From SAR202 cluster bacterium AD-804-J14_MRT_500m (lineage in GTDB: Bacteria > Chloroflexota > Dehalococcoidia > UBA3495 > GCA-2712585): DNA of 64,000 nt. How positions within the stretch are numbered: position 1 is the stretch's first letter; each line of letters starts with the position of its first letter. The stretch spans positions 11,803 through 75,802 of the forward strand of contig VEXF01000005.1 of NCBI GenBank assembly GCA_009391275.1, written 5' to 3'. Below, piece by piece: positions 55,968 through 64,000 of this stretch. The notes below the pieces were generated by a model. It was given only the letters and a program-made list of their open reading frames with translations. It did no database searches and was not told where the DNA came from. A program made the translations under genes and the position numbers.

Positions 55968-57682
55968 CGACGGCCGAACTGCCTTTCCAAATCCCTAGTG
56001 CTTAGACGACGCATCGTTGGTCTCCCATGAGGACAGGTTTGAGAGTTTTCTGTTTCCTCTAAAAGACTAATAATTTCGATCATCTCACTATCAGTTAATC
56101 TCAGTCCGGCACGCACCGCGCTATGACACGCCACTGATGCCGCCAAAACTTCCAAGCGACTTTTGATTCTTGTTTCTTTAGCGATCATATCAATCACCTC
56201 CCGTAATCCAACCAGTGGATCTAGATCCTTAAACACCGCCGGTACACTTCGTAGAAGATAAGAGTTCCCACCAAAAGGCTCTATAGAGAAACCCAGTGTC
56301 AATCCGTCAGACATTGCGGTTGCTAATAATTCCTTCTCCTCCGGGTCCATTTGAACCACCAGCGGCTCTAATAAGGTTTGTTCGTTACCGAGGTTTTTTG
56401 AATGATCATTCAATACCCGTTCATAGATCACGCGTTCATGCGCGGCATGCTGATCCAGGAAGAAAACTCCATCGGGTCCTTCCGCTACAACATATGTATT
56501 GGCGAATTGGCCCAATACTTTTAGTCTGGGGAAGAAACCCCGGCTTCCACTAACAGGTTCATAAATATCGTCGATCGTAGAACAATTATTCCCTGTAAAA
56601 TTATTTAGAGAGGTTGCAGGCAGCCCCAATCCAACCATACTGGATGCCTGTTGGTATGCGTCATAACCCCGAGGGACTAAAGGAGGCACAGGAGAGTTAA
56701 TCAGAATTGCATTCCTCACTGATCGTTGAACGGCGTCGAAAACCCGATTCTCGTTCAAGAATCTCACCTCATGCTTCATGGGGTGAACATTCACATCTAA
56801 CTCACTCGAAGGCATCGTAATGTTTAGCACGGCCATAGGGTGCCGGCCCTGCGGAAGAAGACCTTTATATGATTCCTCCACGGCCACAGAAAGCAATCTG
56901 CTATGGCTCCAACGCCTGTTGACGAACAATATAATGTTTCGTCGGTTTGTCCGATGTATGGACGGCGCGCTAATGAATCCCCTTACCCCATAGTTACCTC
57001 CGAACTCATCATCTAAAGGCAACATTTGAACCGCGATATTCCCGCCTAATACGACAGCTAAAGCATCTGCGTAACTGCCATTTCCAGCGGACTGAATAGT
57101 AGATTTTCCATCAATCTGCAACCTAAAGCGTACCTCTGGATACGATAAGATAAAATTAGAGACTTGTTGGGTTATCCGACGCCCTTCTGAAATGTTGGAT
57201 CGCAGAAATTTTCTACGAACCGGAACGTTATGAAACAAGTTTGAGATTGTTATAGTTGTACCAGGCGGGCACCCTTGTGGACCTTGGCTGGAAATCTCGC
57301 CATCACGTACGGTGATTTGCCAGCCTTGGTCAATTTTGGCTGGACAGGTCACCATATGAAATACTGAAACTGCAGCTATACTAGGCAAGGCCTCACCGCG
57401 AAACCCAAAAGTGGAGATATGGTCTAAATCTTCGACAGTTACTAGCTTACTAGTCGCATATCGCTGTAATGACAAAACTGCATCCTCAGGGGACATTCCT
57501 TGGCCGTCATCGACCACCCTGATGGATTCCATACCACCAGACCTGATCTCAACCGATATTCGTCTGGCTTTAGCATCTAGCGCATTCTCAACCAACTCCT
57601 TCACCACTGAAGCAGGTCTTTCTACCACCTCTCCAGCGGCTATCTGAGATGCCACTAGCCGCGGCAGGATTTTAATAGTCAC
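55964..57682 (-). CDS. mutL: DNA mismatch repair protein MutL (with endonuclease motifs)
   Basis: The N-terminal GHKL ATPase has VVKELVENALDAKA (about residues 26-39), RVVDDGQGMSPED and TFGFRGEALPSIAAVS. The C-terminal domain contains DQHAAHERVIYE, matching the DQHA(X)2E(X)4E nuclease motif, together with ACHSAVRAG, CPHGRPTM and a final FGRR. This is therefore a nicking MutL, and no MutH is needed. Length is 572 aa. The start is GTG. It lies 44 bp downstream of the UGA-containing ArsC-like gene in a mutS-arsC-like-mutL cluster. Confidence 0.96.
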   Translation of the reverse strand: MTIKILPRLVASQIAAGEVVERPASVVKELVENALDAKARRISVEIRSGGMESIRVVDDGQGMSPEDAVLSLQRYATSKLVTVEDLDHISTFGFRGEALPSIAAVSVFHMVTCPAKIDQGWQITVRDGEISSQGPQGCPPGTTITISNLFHNVPVRRKFLRSNISEGRRITQQVSNFILSYPEVRFRLQIDGKSTIQSAGNGSYADALAVVLGGNIAVQMLPLDDEFGGNYGVRGFISAPSIHRTNRRNIILFVNRRWSHSRLLSVAVEESYKGLLPQGRHPMAVLNITMPSSELDVNVHPMKHEVRFLNENRVFDAVQRSVRNAILINSPVPPLVPRGYDAYQQASSMVGLGLPATSLNNFTGNNCSTIDDIYEPVSGSRGFFPRLKVLGQFANTYVVAEGPDGVFFLDQHAAHERVIYERVLNDHSKNLGNEQTLLEPLVVQMDPEEKELLATAMSDGLTLGFSIEPFGGNSYLLRSVPAVFKDLDPLVGLREVIDMIAKETRIKSRLEVLAASVACHSAVRAGLRLTDSEMIEIISLLEETENSQTCPHGRPTMRRLSTRDLERQFGRR

Positions 57683-57726
57683 TGAAATATCGTTCCAACA
57701 TCAAATCTCGTAAATCGACAAATGGG

Positions 57727-58080
57727 TTAAGTCAATTTTTCTGCATCCATTGACTTCGGCGAGGCACCGATCATCAGCCTATCATCTATCTTAACGATAG
57801 GTCGACGAATCAACCGTGGCTCATCTATCATCAATCGGACGAGATCATCGTCAGAAAGTGCGCCCTGATCTAAACCCATCGCCTTAAAACTTGGACTTCT
57901 CCAAGAAAAAACACTGGAGAGCGGGGTATTATTTAATAGACTTCTGAGTTCTGACTCAGTGAACGGTTGTTTAAAGAAGTCCCGCTCCTCGAATTCGATT
58001 CCTAGTTGGGAGAGGTACTCTCTCGCCTTACGACAACCTTGTCAAGTCGACCACCAGTATAAGGTTACGGTTTTTGCCAT
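57727..58080 (-). CDS. predicted selenoprotein: ArsC/Spx-family thioredoxin-fold protein with in-frame UGA (UxxC)
   Basis: Reading from ATG 58080 gives MAKTVTLYWWST, then TGA (58044-58042), then QGCRKAREYLSQLGIEFEER, with 104 open sense codons up to TAA at 57727. The protein without this stop has the complete family pattern: a thioredoxin-fold start, DFFKQPFTESELRSLL, FSWRSPSFKAMG, LVRLMIDEPRLIRRPI and DDRLMIGAS. The TGA sits exactly where ArsC/Spx proteins have the catalytic first Cys of CxxC. A GAAGG Shine-Dalgarno lies 8 bases before the ATG. The gene lies 27 bp after mutS and 44 bp before mutL. Seen: UGA placement and conserved frame. Inferred: selenocysteine insertion. Alternative: a nonsense mutation in a cysteine codon (TGT or TGC to TGA). 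Confidence 0.75.
58005..58038 (-). ncRNA. candidate bacterial SECIS element within the coding region
   Basis: Downstream of the UGA, GAGAG (58024-58020) pairs with CUCUC (58014-58010) around loop AGUAC, which has a G in its second position. A lower stem GGUUG (58038-58034) can pair with CAACU (58008-58004, one G-U). The apical loop begins about 22 nt after the UGA, within the range known for bacterial SECIS hairpins. Folding is by eye. Confidence 0.45.
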
Positions 58081-58107
58081 AGCATCTACCTTCTTTCTAT
58101 ATTCACA

Positions 58108-60714
58108 CTACCAAGACTCTTTAGCTTTCAGTTGAAGCCGGTAAAGGTGATTGAGAGCATCCAAAGGTGTTATACCATTGATATCAATATGTATAAGTTC
58201 TTGTAGCAACGGTGACGAAGGGGAAAAGAACGAGATTTGCTGATTCATGTCACCACGGTCGGCACGGGAGACGTTCACAGGCTGAGCTTTCGAAGAAGCC
58301 TCTAATTCATCTAATATCTGCCAAGCACGATGTACTATCGACATCGGCAATCCTGCCAATTGTGCTGCATGGACCCCATAGCTCTTATCTGCAGAGCCGG
58401 GTATTATACGATGCAGGAACAATAATTCCCTACCGTTTTCGCTCACCGCCACAGTGTGATTCCGAACCCTAGGCAACACCAATGCTAGCTCTGTCAACTC
58501 ATGATAATGAGTAGCAAATAACGTTTTGCAGCCTAAACGAGGATGATTATGGACGTATTCAGCAACCGCACGTGCGATGGATAATCCATCGTAAGTGCTG
58601 GTACCGCGCCCTATCTCATCTAGAACTACTAGGGACCGCCTAGTCGCTTGGTTTAAGATAGCTGCTGTCTCTACCATCTCCACCATGAACGTTGACTGCC
58701 CGGTACCCAAGTCATCTTGCAAGCCAACTCGAGTGAAAATTCGGTCTACTAAACCAATACTAGCGCTTTCAGCAGGCACGAAACTGCCTATTTGAGCCAT
58801 GAGAACAATTAAACCTACCTGACGAATAAATGTAGACTTTCCCGACATGTTGGGTCCTGTTATAAGCATTAATTGGACATCATCACAATTCAAATATATA
58901 TCGTTAGGGACAAAGCTCCCGGTTGGAATCATTTGTTCCACTATTGGATGCCGGCCCTCTTTTATCTCCAATGGGCCATCCTCGGATAGAATGGGACGGA
59001 CATAGCCATGACGGAAGGCCGCTTCAGCTAAAGAAGCCACCGCATCGATCTCCGCAAGCCCTTTCGCTAGAACGCCCACGGGGTTTGCACTCTTGGACAC
59101 CTGGCCACAAATCTGCTGATAGACATCTTTTTCTAACTCTTGGATCCGTTCTCTCGCATTTAGAACTAGAGATTCATATTCCTTCAATTCAGTCGTGATG
59201 AACCTCTCTCCATTTACAAGTGTCTGCCTCCTAACATACCTATCAGGAACACGTTCTAAATGAGAATTACTCACCTCTATGTAGTATCCAAATACTCTGT
59301 TATATCCTACTTTCAATGGCTTAATACCTGTAGTCGCCCGTTCTTTTTGTTCTAATCCGGCTATGAACGCTTTGGCATCAGTCGCTGCAGCACGAACATG
59401 ATCTAGATCATCCGAATATCCATGGCTAATAACACGCCCGTCCCCTATGTCTCCTTGGGGATCTGGTTCAATTGCTTCGTTGATTAGGGATATAAGATCT
59501 TCCCAGTCACTAGGCAGTGTATTTAATCGACTGACGGAATTTGAGTCCTCTCCTCGAAACATGCTGGATAAATCTACAGCAGCCTCCAAACTCTCCTTTA
59601 ACGCCAAGAGATCTCGCGGGGTCGCCCTCCCAATCAGATTTCGCCCTAAGATTCTCTCTAAGTCTGCAACGCGAGATAAGCATTCCCTTGTACGTTCTCT
59701 TCGCAAAAGATCAGAAAAGAAAAACTCCACACAGTCTTGCCGTATTTGTAGATCATCGAGTCGAAGCAATGGCTGTCCGACCCACCGGCGAAGCACCCTA
59801 GATCCCATTGGAGTTTTTGTAAAATCCAGTACACTTAACAAACTGTTAAATCCAGTACCCCAACGACCACTGTTAAAGAGCTCCAAGTTGCGCCGTGTCT
59901 GAGGATCTAATGTCATATATGTAGAAGTAGCATATGTGGTCAAAGAAGATACCAAAGCCAGCACAGACTTATGCGATCGATCTAGGTACTCCAACACAGC
60001 GCCAGCAGCCCCCATTCCCAGCGGCATTTCGTCGCAACCAAACGGTTCCAAACTTTGGACTCCGAAGTGCTCTAACAGTATGCTGCGACCACGATCAGTA
60101 CTAAATGTTCCTTTATCTAGAGTTGATACGGACACTTGATCTAGATCCAGAGCGCCTTTCCACGACTCTGATATTAGAATTTCCGCTGGAGATAAACGGT
60201 GTAGCTCTGCGTTTACTTCGTCAACTCCAAGCTCCGTGACCCTAAACTCCCCTGTTGTTATGTCAATATATGCCAGTCCAGCGGTCTCATTTTCTACAGC
60301 GAAAGCTGCCAGGTAATTGTTAACCCCCTGCTCCAACATCGAAGACTCTAATACCGTACCCGGACTTACGACACGCACTACATCTCGATCTACGAGACCT
60401 CGAGACTGAGATGGTTCGGTCAATTGTTCGCAAATCGCAACGCGATAGCCTTTCTTGATCAACCTAGCCAAGTAAGAATCCAGCGCATGGGCAGGTATAC
60501 CGGCCATAGGTACTCTGACTCCCTTACCCATGCTCCGAGAAGTGAGGACAATGTCTAGCTCTTTGGCGGCTAGGACGGCGTCTTCGTCGAAAGTTTCATA
60601 GAAGTCGCCCAATCTAAAGAAAAGAACAGCCTCAGGATACCGTTGTTTAATCTGGAGATATTGACGCCTGATCGGAGTCACATCATTCCTCTGGGTGCTG
60701 CCGAATAAACCCAT
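58108..60714 (-). CDS. mutS: DNA mismatch repair protein MutS
   Basis: The mismatch-recognition domain shows FFRLGDFYETFDEDA (about residues 30-44) with the conserved Phe-x-Glu mismatch-binding element. The ATPase has TGPNMSGKSTFIRQVGLI (about 617-634), then LVDRIFTRVGLQDDLGTGQSTFMVEM, VLDEIGRGTSTYDGLSIA and THYHELTELA. The ATG at 60714 is preferred over the TTG at 60789, since it opens directly before the conserved domain. That gives 868 aa. It is probably the first gene of the mutS-arsC-like-mutL cluster. Confidence 0.96.
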   Translation of the reverse strand: MGLFGSTQRNDVTPIRRQYLQIKQRYPEAVLFFRLGDFYETFDEDAVLAAKELDIVLTSRSMGKGVRVPMAGIPAHALDSYLARLIKKGYRVAICEQLTEPSQSRGLVDRDVVRVVSPGTVLESSMLEQGVNNYLAAFAVENETAGLAYIDITTGEFRVTELGVDEVNAELHRLSPAEILISESWKGALDLDQVSVSTLDKGTFSTDRGRSILLEHFGVQSLEPFGCDEMPLGMGAAGAVLEYLDRSHKSVLALVSSLTTYATSTYMTLDPQTRRNLELFNSGRWGTGFNSLLSVLDFTKTPMGSRVLRRWVGQPLLRLDDLQIRQDCVEFFFSDLLRRERTRECLSRVADLERILGRNLIGRATPRDLLALKESLEAAVDLSSMFRGEDSNSVSRLNTLPSDWEDLISLINEAIEPDPQGDIGDGRVISHGYSDDLDHVRAAATDAKAFIAGLEQKERATTGIKPLKVGYNRVFGYYIEVSNSHLERVPDRYVRRQTLVNGERFITTELKEYESLVLNARERIQELEKDVYQQICGQVSKSANPVGVLAKGLAEIDAVASLAEAAFRHGYVRPILSEDGPLEIKEGRHPIVEQMIPTGSFVPNDIYLNCDDVQLMLITGPNMSGKSTFIRQVGLIVLMAQIGSFVPAESASIGLVDRIFTRVGLQDDLGTGQSTFMVEMVETAAILNQATRRSLVVLDEIGRGTSTYDGLSIARAVAEYVHNHPRLGCKTLFATHYHELTELALVLPRVRNHTVAVSENGRELLFLHRIIPGSADKSYGVHAAQLAGLPMSIVHRAWQILDELEASSKAQPVNVSRADRGDMNQQISFFSPSSPLLQELIHIDINGITPLDALNHLYRLQLKAKESW

Positions 60715-60846
60715 TTTACTGGAAATTTTGGAAAGTGGGAAACAATGTAATGTCGATCTGTCCTTAGGGAGGTTGCCACAAATCTGCAAAAAACTATGCT
60801 CAAAAGGTATATAAACGTTATTCTTATACTAAGCATATATTTAATA

Positions 60847-60876
60847 TTGACTTTATTCGTTTTTAATTTATATAAT
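60847..60876 (+). promoter_or_regulatory. strong promoter of the AmiS/UreI-like gene
   Basis: TTGACT (60847-60852), 18 bp, TATAAT (60871-60876). Transcription should begin near 60883. Confidence 0.75.
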
Positions 60877-60882
60877 CTGGTG

Positions 60883-60984
60883 CTCTCCAATTAGGAGACG
60901 ATATAACAGGTCGCCCCTACCTATCACAATAGGTTTCATGGAATTTAACTAGGAGGATAACGGTACCACCACAGGAGGTGATAA
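60883..60984 (+). promoter_or_regulatory. 5' leader with two small hairpins, two Shine-Dalgarno sites and a 4-codon ORF
   Basis: The ~100-nt leader can form TCTCC-AATTA-GGAGA (about 60885-60899) and ACCTAT-CACA-ATAGGT (60919-60934). An ATG at 60938 opens a 4-codon ORF (MEFN) whose stop overlaps an AGGAGG (60952-60957). A second AGGAGG then precedes the true start. This could be translational attenuation, but no known riboswitch motif was recognised. Confidence 0.4.
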
Positions 60985-61506
60985 ATGGAACTACTCTTTT
61001 TACTAGTTTTACCTGCAGCCCTTTGGGCTCAGTCCTGGTACTTTCTAGGCCTCTACAACAATCCGCGTACTCTGGGAGTAATCTCCGCCACTGTCGCTTT
61101 AGCATTAGGAGGACTCGTGGTCTTCGGTGGAGAAACAACCCACACAGCAATATCCGGTTTAATATTGGTGTGGGCAGTCTACGCAGCCATAGTTGCCGCC
61201 GTAGCTTTGTGGGGATTCGATGAGCGGACTCTTGGGTTTTATGCCCTTTTCCTTTCGCTAATTTCACTACTTTACGTGGCGTATTACTTCTTAGGTAGTG
61301 TAGTCGAAGGTGGCGTGGCTGGAGTAGAAAGCTACGTGATGGGAATTGCAGCATTGCTCCTAACTGTTATAGCAGCTTTGGTTTTCTTTTACCTAGGTGC
61401 ACCTTTCGCCCGCATGAGGCAAAGCATAGGATGGTTCGAACTTGTACTCTCTGTCATAATCGCTGTCCTAGGGGGTCTGGTTCTTTTAGGATTGTCATTG
61501 GACTAA
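60985..61506 (+). CDS. small six-helix membrane protein, AmiS/UreI-like channel
   Basis: The 173-aa protein has about six hydrophobic helices and short loops, as in the AmiS/UreI family of amide or urea channels. The segment LWAQSWYFLGLYNNPRTLGVISATVALALGGLVVF (about residues 11-45, in pieces) and the later LLYVAYYFLG fit this family by layout. Assignment is from general resemblance rather than a strict motif. The ATG at 60985 has AGGAGGTGAT directly upstream, the strongest ribosome site in the region. The gene is a single unit between a strong promoter and a terminator. Formamidase and amidase genes elsewhere in the window make an amide channel plausible. Confidence 0.55.
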   Translation: MELLFLLVLPAALWAQSWYFLGLYNNPRTLGVISATVALALGGLVVFGGETTHTAISGLILVWAVYAAIVAAVALWGFDERTLGFYALFLSLISLLYVAYYFLGSVVEGGVAGVESYVMGIAALLLTVIAALVFFYLGAPFARMRQSIGWFELVLSVIIAVLGGLVLLGLSLD

Positions 61507-61564
61507 CGAAATTCCGAATTAATTTAATCTAAGTTAATTTCCTAGGTGGCCTGAACCTGCAAAC

Positions 61565-61602
61565 AAACTAAGGCCTCGACTGAAGTCGAGGCCTTAGTTT
61601 TT
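61565..61602. terminator. bidirectional intrinsic terminator
   Basis: Perfect 16-bp arms (AAACTAAGGCCTCGAC and complement) with a TGAA loop and T-runs on both sides lie between the AmiS-like gene (+) and the reductase gene (-). Confidence 0.9.
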
Positions 61603-61624
61603 GCACAACATCTACAATGAATAC

Positions 61625-62356
61625 TTAGTTTTTCCAATAACGTTCTTCTTTGACACTGAAGCCTCTGGGAGATAGTTGCTGTTTGATATCTTCGATCATA
61701 CCTGGATGCCCACAAGTATAAATCAGGCATGCACTGCTTGATAATCCAAATTGTTCTATATATTTTTTTACTACAGCATTCGCCCGACCTACCTCACCCA
61801 TCCACTCTTTGTTGCGTTGTTCTGTCGGCCGACTGACAGTAGTCACATATTTGATTTCAACGGCCCCATCTAACACCATCTGATTAATCTCTTTGTCATA
61901 AGTAAACTCATCTGCGTAGCTCGCACCTTGAATCAAATAGAATCTATCTCCGGTATTCCCTTCGTGAATATACGTACGGAGCATGCTCATAAACGGCGCT
62001 ATACCTGTGACAGTAGATACCATTAAATGAGATCGTATCTTTTTGTCTAAAGTAAAAATTCCTTTACATCTGGGCCGAATACTTATCCTGTCTCCTTCCT
62101 TCATATTCCATATCTTCGGTGTGAGAACACCTATAGGAAGTGGTACTAGCTCCACAAATATCTCTAATTCGGCTTCATGGGGACCTGACACTATAGAATA
62201 GGCCCGCTCTATTCCGTCCAATCCTAAAGTGCAGTATTGACCTGGTTTGAAAGCCATGGGTTGGTCTGGCTTAAGTTTGATTACAACAAGATCGTCTGTG
62301 ATTTGTGCCCGGTGCACCAGAGTCGCCTGCGGCAAAACTTGTTGCTTCGTTGCCAT
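61625..62356 (-). CDS. ferredoxin-NADP+ reductase family protein
   Basis: The 243-aa flavoprotein has the FAD-binding RAYSIVSGP (about residues 50-58; RxYS motif) and VTGIAPFMSMLRTYI (about 115-129; NAD(P)-binding glycine motif). It also has IYTCGHPGMIEDIKQQL (about 211-227) and the C-terminal KEERYWKN typical of bacterial FNRs. AGGTGG lies 6 bases before the ATG. It begins 10 bp after the stop of the formate-dehydrogenase-like gene on the same strand, so the two form an operon and probably exchange electrons. Confidence 0.9.
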   Translation of the reverse strand: MATKQQVLPQATLVHRAQITDDLVVIKLKPDQPMAFKPGQYCTLGLDGIERAYSIVSGPHEAELEIFVELVPLPIGVLTPKIWNMKEGDRISIRPRCKGIFTLDKKIRSHLMVSTVTGIAPFMSMLRTYIHEGNTGDRFYLIQGASYADEFTYDKEINQMVLDGAVEIKYVTTVSRPTEQRNKEWMGEVGRANAVVKKYIEQFGLSSSACLIYTCGHPGMIEDIKQQLSPRGFSVKEERYWKN

Positions 62357-62366
62357 TGTAGACCAC

Positions 62367-64000
62367 CTATCTCTTTTGACTATTGCCGGTCGGCAATTTA
62401 ACCAATTGAGCGCTCGCCACTGTTAGCTCAGGTACTTTCGACATAGGATCTGGCTCTGAGCTTTTATCGAGCTCGACCATCAGTTTACCAAACAAAGAGG
62501 TTGATGCTACTACACCTCTTTGAATTCCATCTTGGAATTTTACGATTCCTTTCATCTCTCCTCCAACCCATTGAACCTCCACAAGATCCCCTTCCTCGAT
62601 ATCCAACATCGCTGCATCTTCGCGATGAAGTTCCACAACCTCATCGCGCTCTATTTGATTACGGGTGCCAGTCACAAGTTTTACTTCTCTATTTTCCTGC
62701 AACAAAACACGACCCGGAGTGAAGATAAAGGAATCTGATTTTAAGTCTTTCAAATCCGCACTACGGAAATTCAGAGAATTAATCCGAGCTTTGCCATTGG
62801 GAAATCCATCGGCATATAGGATGGGAGTCCCTTTATTAGCTGAATCAACACAAGGCCATTGGAGGCCGGATAGAACGCGATCAGAATAGAGAATTTGGGT
62901 AGGTAGTGGATTAGATGTATCCGGACGAAAAACCAGTTGCCCCTCATTCTCTAATCGGCTATGCGATACTCCGCCATAAATAGTAACCACTCCCGCAATC
63001 TCATCCATCACATCGGCTGATGAATCAAAATCAAATCCAGTTGCATTCATGGCCTTTGCCAAATCAGAAAACACTGTACTTTCTGACCTCGAACTGTTGT
63101 TTCTGGGTCGAATCACCGGTTTTAGCAACTGTATGCGACGTTCTAAATTAGTGTAAGTGCCGGATTTTTCTGCAAAAGTTAAGCGAGGAAACACAACATC
63201 AGCATATTGAGCTGAAGTTCCCAAAAAACTGTCTTGTACGACCAAAAATTCCAGTGCCTTAAAGGCGGCACTAGCATCTCCTAGTTCACCATTGGAAAAA
63301 TTTGAGTTGTCCCCAACTACAAACATTGCTTTTATCTGTCCTGATGCAGCTTTTTCAAAAGTGGCGTGTATATCCAAGCCAGGATTCGAAGGTAATTTGA
63401 CCGCCCATTTATCAGAAAAGCTTCGTAGCGATTCTGAATCGGAGACCGCCTTATATCCAGGCAAAAAATCAGGGACGCAGCCCACATCCCAAGCCCCCTG
63501 CTCGTTGGCACCACGCCGTAAAGGAAAGAGCCCTGCTGATTCCGATCCCAAGTTCCCAGTCAGCAGAGACAATGCGAGCAACGCTTGTACAACATCATCA
63601 TGGAGTTCCGGATTTATGTTATCCAGTGCGTATAGGATAGACGATGGTTCGGCAGGCGCATACATCCTGACCGCTTTGTCCAATAGTTCCGTGGGCACAC
63701 CAGTCTCTTCCGAAACCGATTTAATATCGAAGCTAGCCAGAGTTTCCCGGAGTCCTTGAACACCCAAAACATTATCTTCTAACCATTCCCGTCGTTCTAG
63801 ACCTTGATCCAACATCTCTTTGAGAATGGCGGCCAGCAATATCAACTCTGTGCCTGGTTTCGGTCGCAACCACAAATCGGCGTGCCGAGTCAATTCCACT
63901 TCTCTCGGATCTATAACTATCAGACGTGTCCCGTTTTTGACAGCACGTTTAATAGGCACACCTAATACGTTATGTTCCTCCGTCAGATTGGCATTAAATA
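62367..64000 (-). CDS. formate-dehydrogenase-like molybdopterin oxidoreductase, N-terminal part outside window
   Basis: The frame is open to the last base, so the gene's 5' part (iron-sulfur motifs and the catalytic Cys or Sec) lies beyond 64000. About 544 C-terminal residues are visible: HNVLGVPIKRAVKNGTRLIVIDPREVELTRHADLWLRPKPGTE (in pieces), SILYALDNINPELHDDVVQALLALSLLTGNLG, and GDNSNFSNGELGDASAAFKALEFLVVQDSFLGTSAQYADVVFP with the family's QD-F-T/Y-A-D-V-VLP pattern. The C-terminal molybdopterin dinucleotide domain shows LLQENREVKLVTGTRNQIERDEVVELHREDA. It resembles FdhA or NuoG-like subunits. Which one cannot be settled without the N-terminus. Confidence 0.85.
   Translation of the reverse strand, partial: FNANLTEEHNVLGVPIKRAVKNGTRLIVIDPREVELTRHADLWLRPKPGTELILLAAILKEMLDQGLERREWLEDNVLGVQGLRETLASFDIKSVSEETGVPTELLDKAVRMYAPAEPSSILYALDNINPELHDDVVQALLALSLLTGNLGSESAGLFPLRRGANEQGAWDVGCVPDFLPGYKAVSDSESLRSFSDKWAVKLPSNPGLDIHATFEKAASGQIKAMFVVGDNSNFSNGELGDASAAFKALEFLVVQDSFLGTSAQYADVVFPRLTFAEKSGTYTNLERRIQLLKPVIRPRNNSSRSESTVFSDLAKAMNATGFDFDSSADVMDEIAGVVTIYGGVSHSRLENEGQLVFRPDTSNPLPTQILYSDRVLSGLQWPCVDSANKGTPILYADGFPNGKARINSLNFRSADLKDLKSDSFIFTPGRVLLQENREVKLVTGTRNQIERDEVVELHREDAAMLDIEEGDLVEVQWVGGEMKGIVKFQDGIQRGVVASTSLFGKLMVELDKSSEPDPMSKVPELTVASAQLVKLPTGNSQKR

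Noticed and set aside
60883..60984. Guanidine-type riboswitch in the AmiS-like leader
   Set aside because: The two hairpins lack the ACGR loops of the mini-ykkC type, and no long ykkC-like structure is visible.

Overview
The window looks like a piece of a bacterial chromosome of moderate GC content. The lineage is probably Chloroflexota of the Dehalococcoidia/SAR202 type. This is inference from gene content: a CxxxC variant of the primase zinc motif, proline/threonine-rich secreted proteins, a cyanobacterial/Chloroflexi-like HNH protein and ferredoxin-based oxidoreductases. No rRNA is present to settle it.

Layout. (1) 1-9163 is a type I-E CRISPR-Cas locus: cas3 (5' end outside the window), cse1, cse2, cas7e, cas5e, cas6e, cas1, cas2, then an 18-repeat/17-spacer array whose far end is decaying. 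(2) 9170-16568 is accessory: a phage-type HTH protein, a secreted protein with about 13 Asp-box repeats, a multi-pass membrane protein broken by a +1 shift in a T7 run, a tRNA-Thr(CGT), and a Calx-beta lipoprotein with a PT-rich stalk. (3) 16975-23692 mixes metabolism and replication: a class IV aminotransferase, an amidohydrolase, a fragment of a GHKL ATPase, dnaN, a small HTH gene with its own promoter, palindrome and terminator, a HypE/AIR-synthase-like protein and a threonine-dehydratase-like enzyme. (4) 23806-28045 is a FadR-controlled 2-oxoacid:ferredoxin oxidoreductase operon with a fused gamma-delta subunit. (5) 28076-33815 is a complete seven-gene Mrp Na+/H+ antiporter operon. (6) 34098-41238 holds formamidase, amidase, an M16 peptidase, an MBL hydrolase, lysA and holB. 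(7) 41351-44953 holds three genes for sugar/surface polysaccharide work. (8) 45195-52283 is housekeeping: HNH, cvpA, PAP2, cmk-plsC and dnaG-rpoD. (9) 52335-64000 holds a secreted metallopeptidase, a tiny Tat-signal protein, a LysR regulator, the mutS - ArsC/Spx-like - mutL cluster, an AmiS/UreI-like channel, and a ferredoxin-NADP reductase next to a formate-dehydrogenase-like molybdoenzyme that runs off the window.

The most interesting observation is a gene that standard ORF calling misses. Between mutS and mutL (57727-58080, minus strand) lies a 117-codon ArsC/Spx-family thioredoxin-fold gene. Its only internal stop is a TGA exactly at the first position of the redox CxxC motif, so it reads UxxC. 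It is followed at a suitable distance by a short hairpin that could serve as a bacterial SECIS element. This predicts a selenoprotein inside a mismatch-repair operon. Other points worth a second look are the CRISPR leader (only 18 bp between cas2 and the first repeat), the frameshifted membrane protein, the GHKL remnant, and several promoter/operator sets that can be read directly (por operon, small HTH gene, dnaN, lysA, amiS-like).
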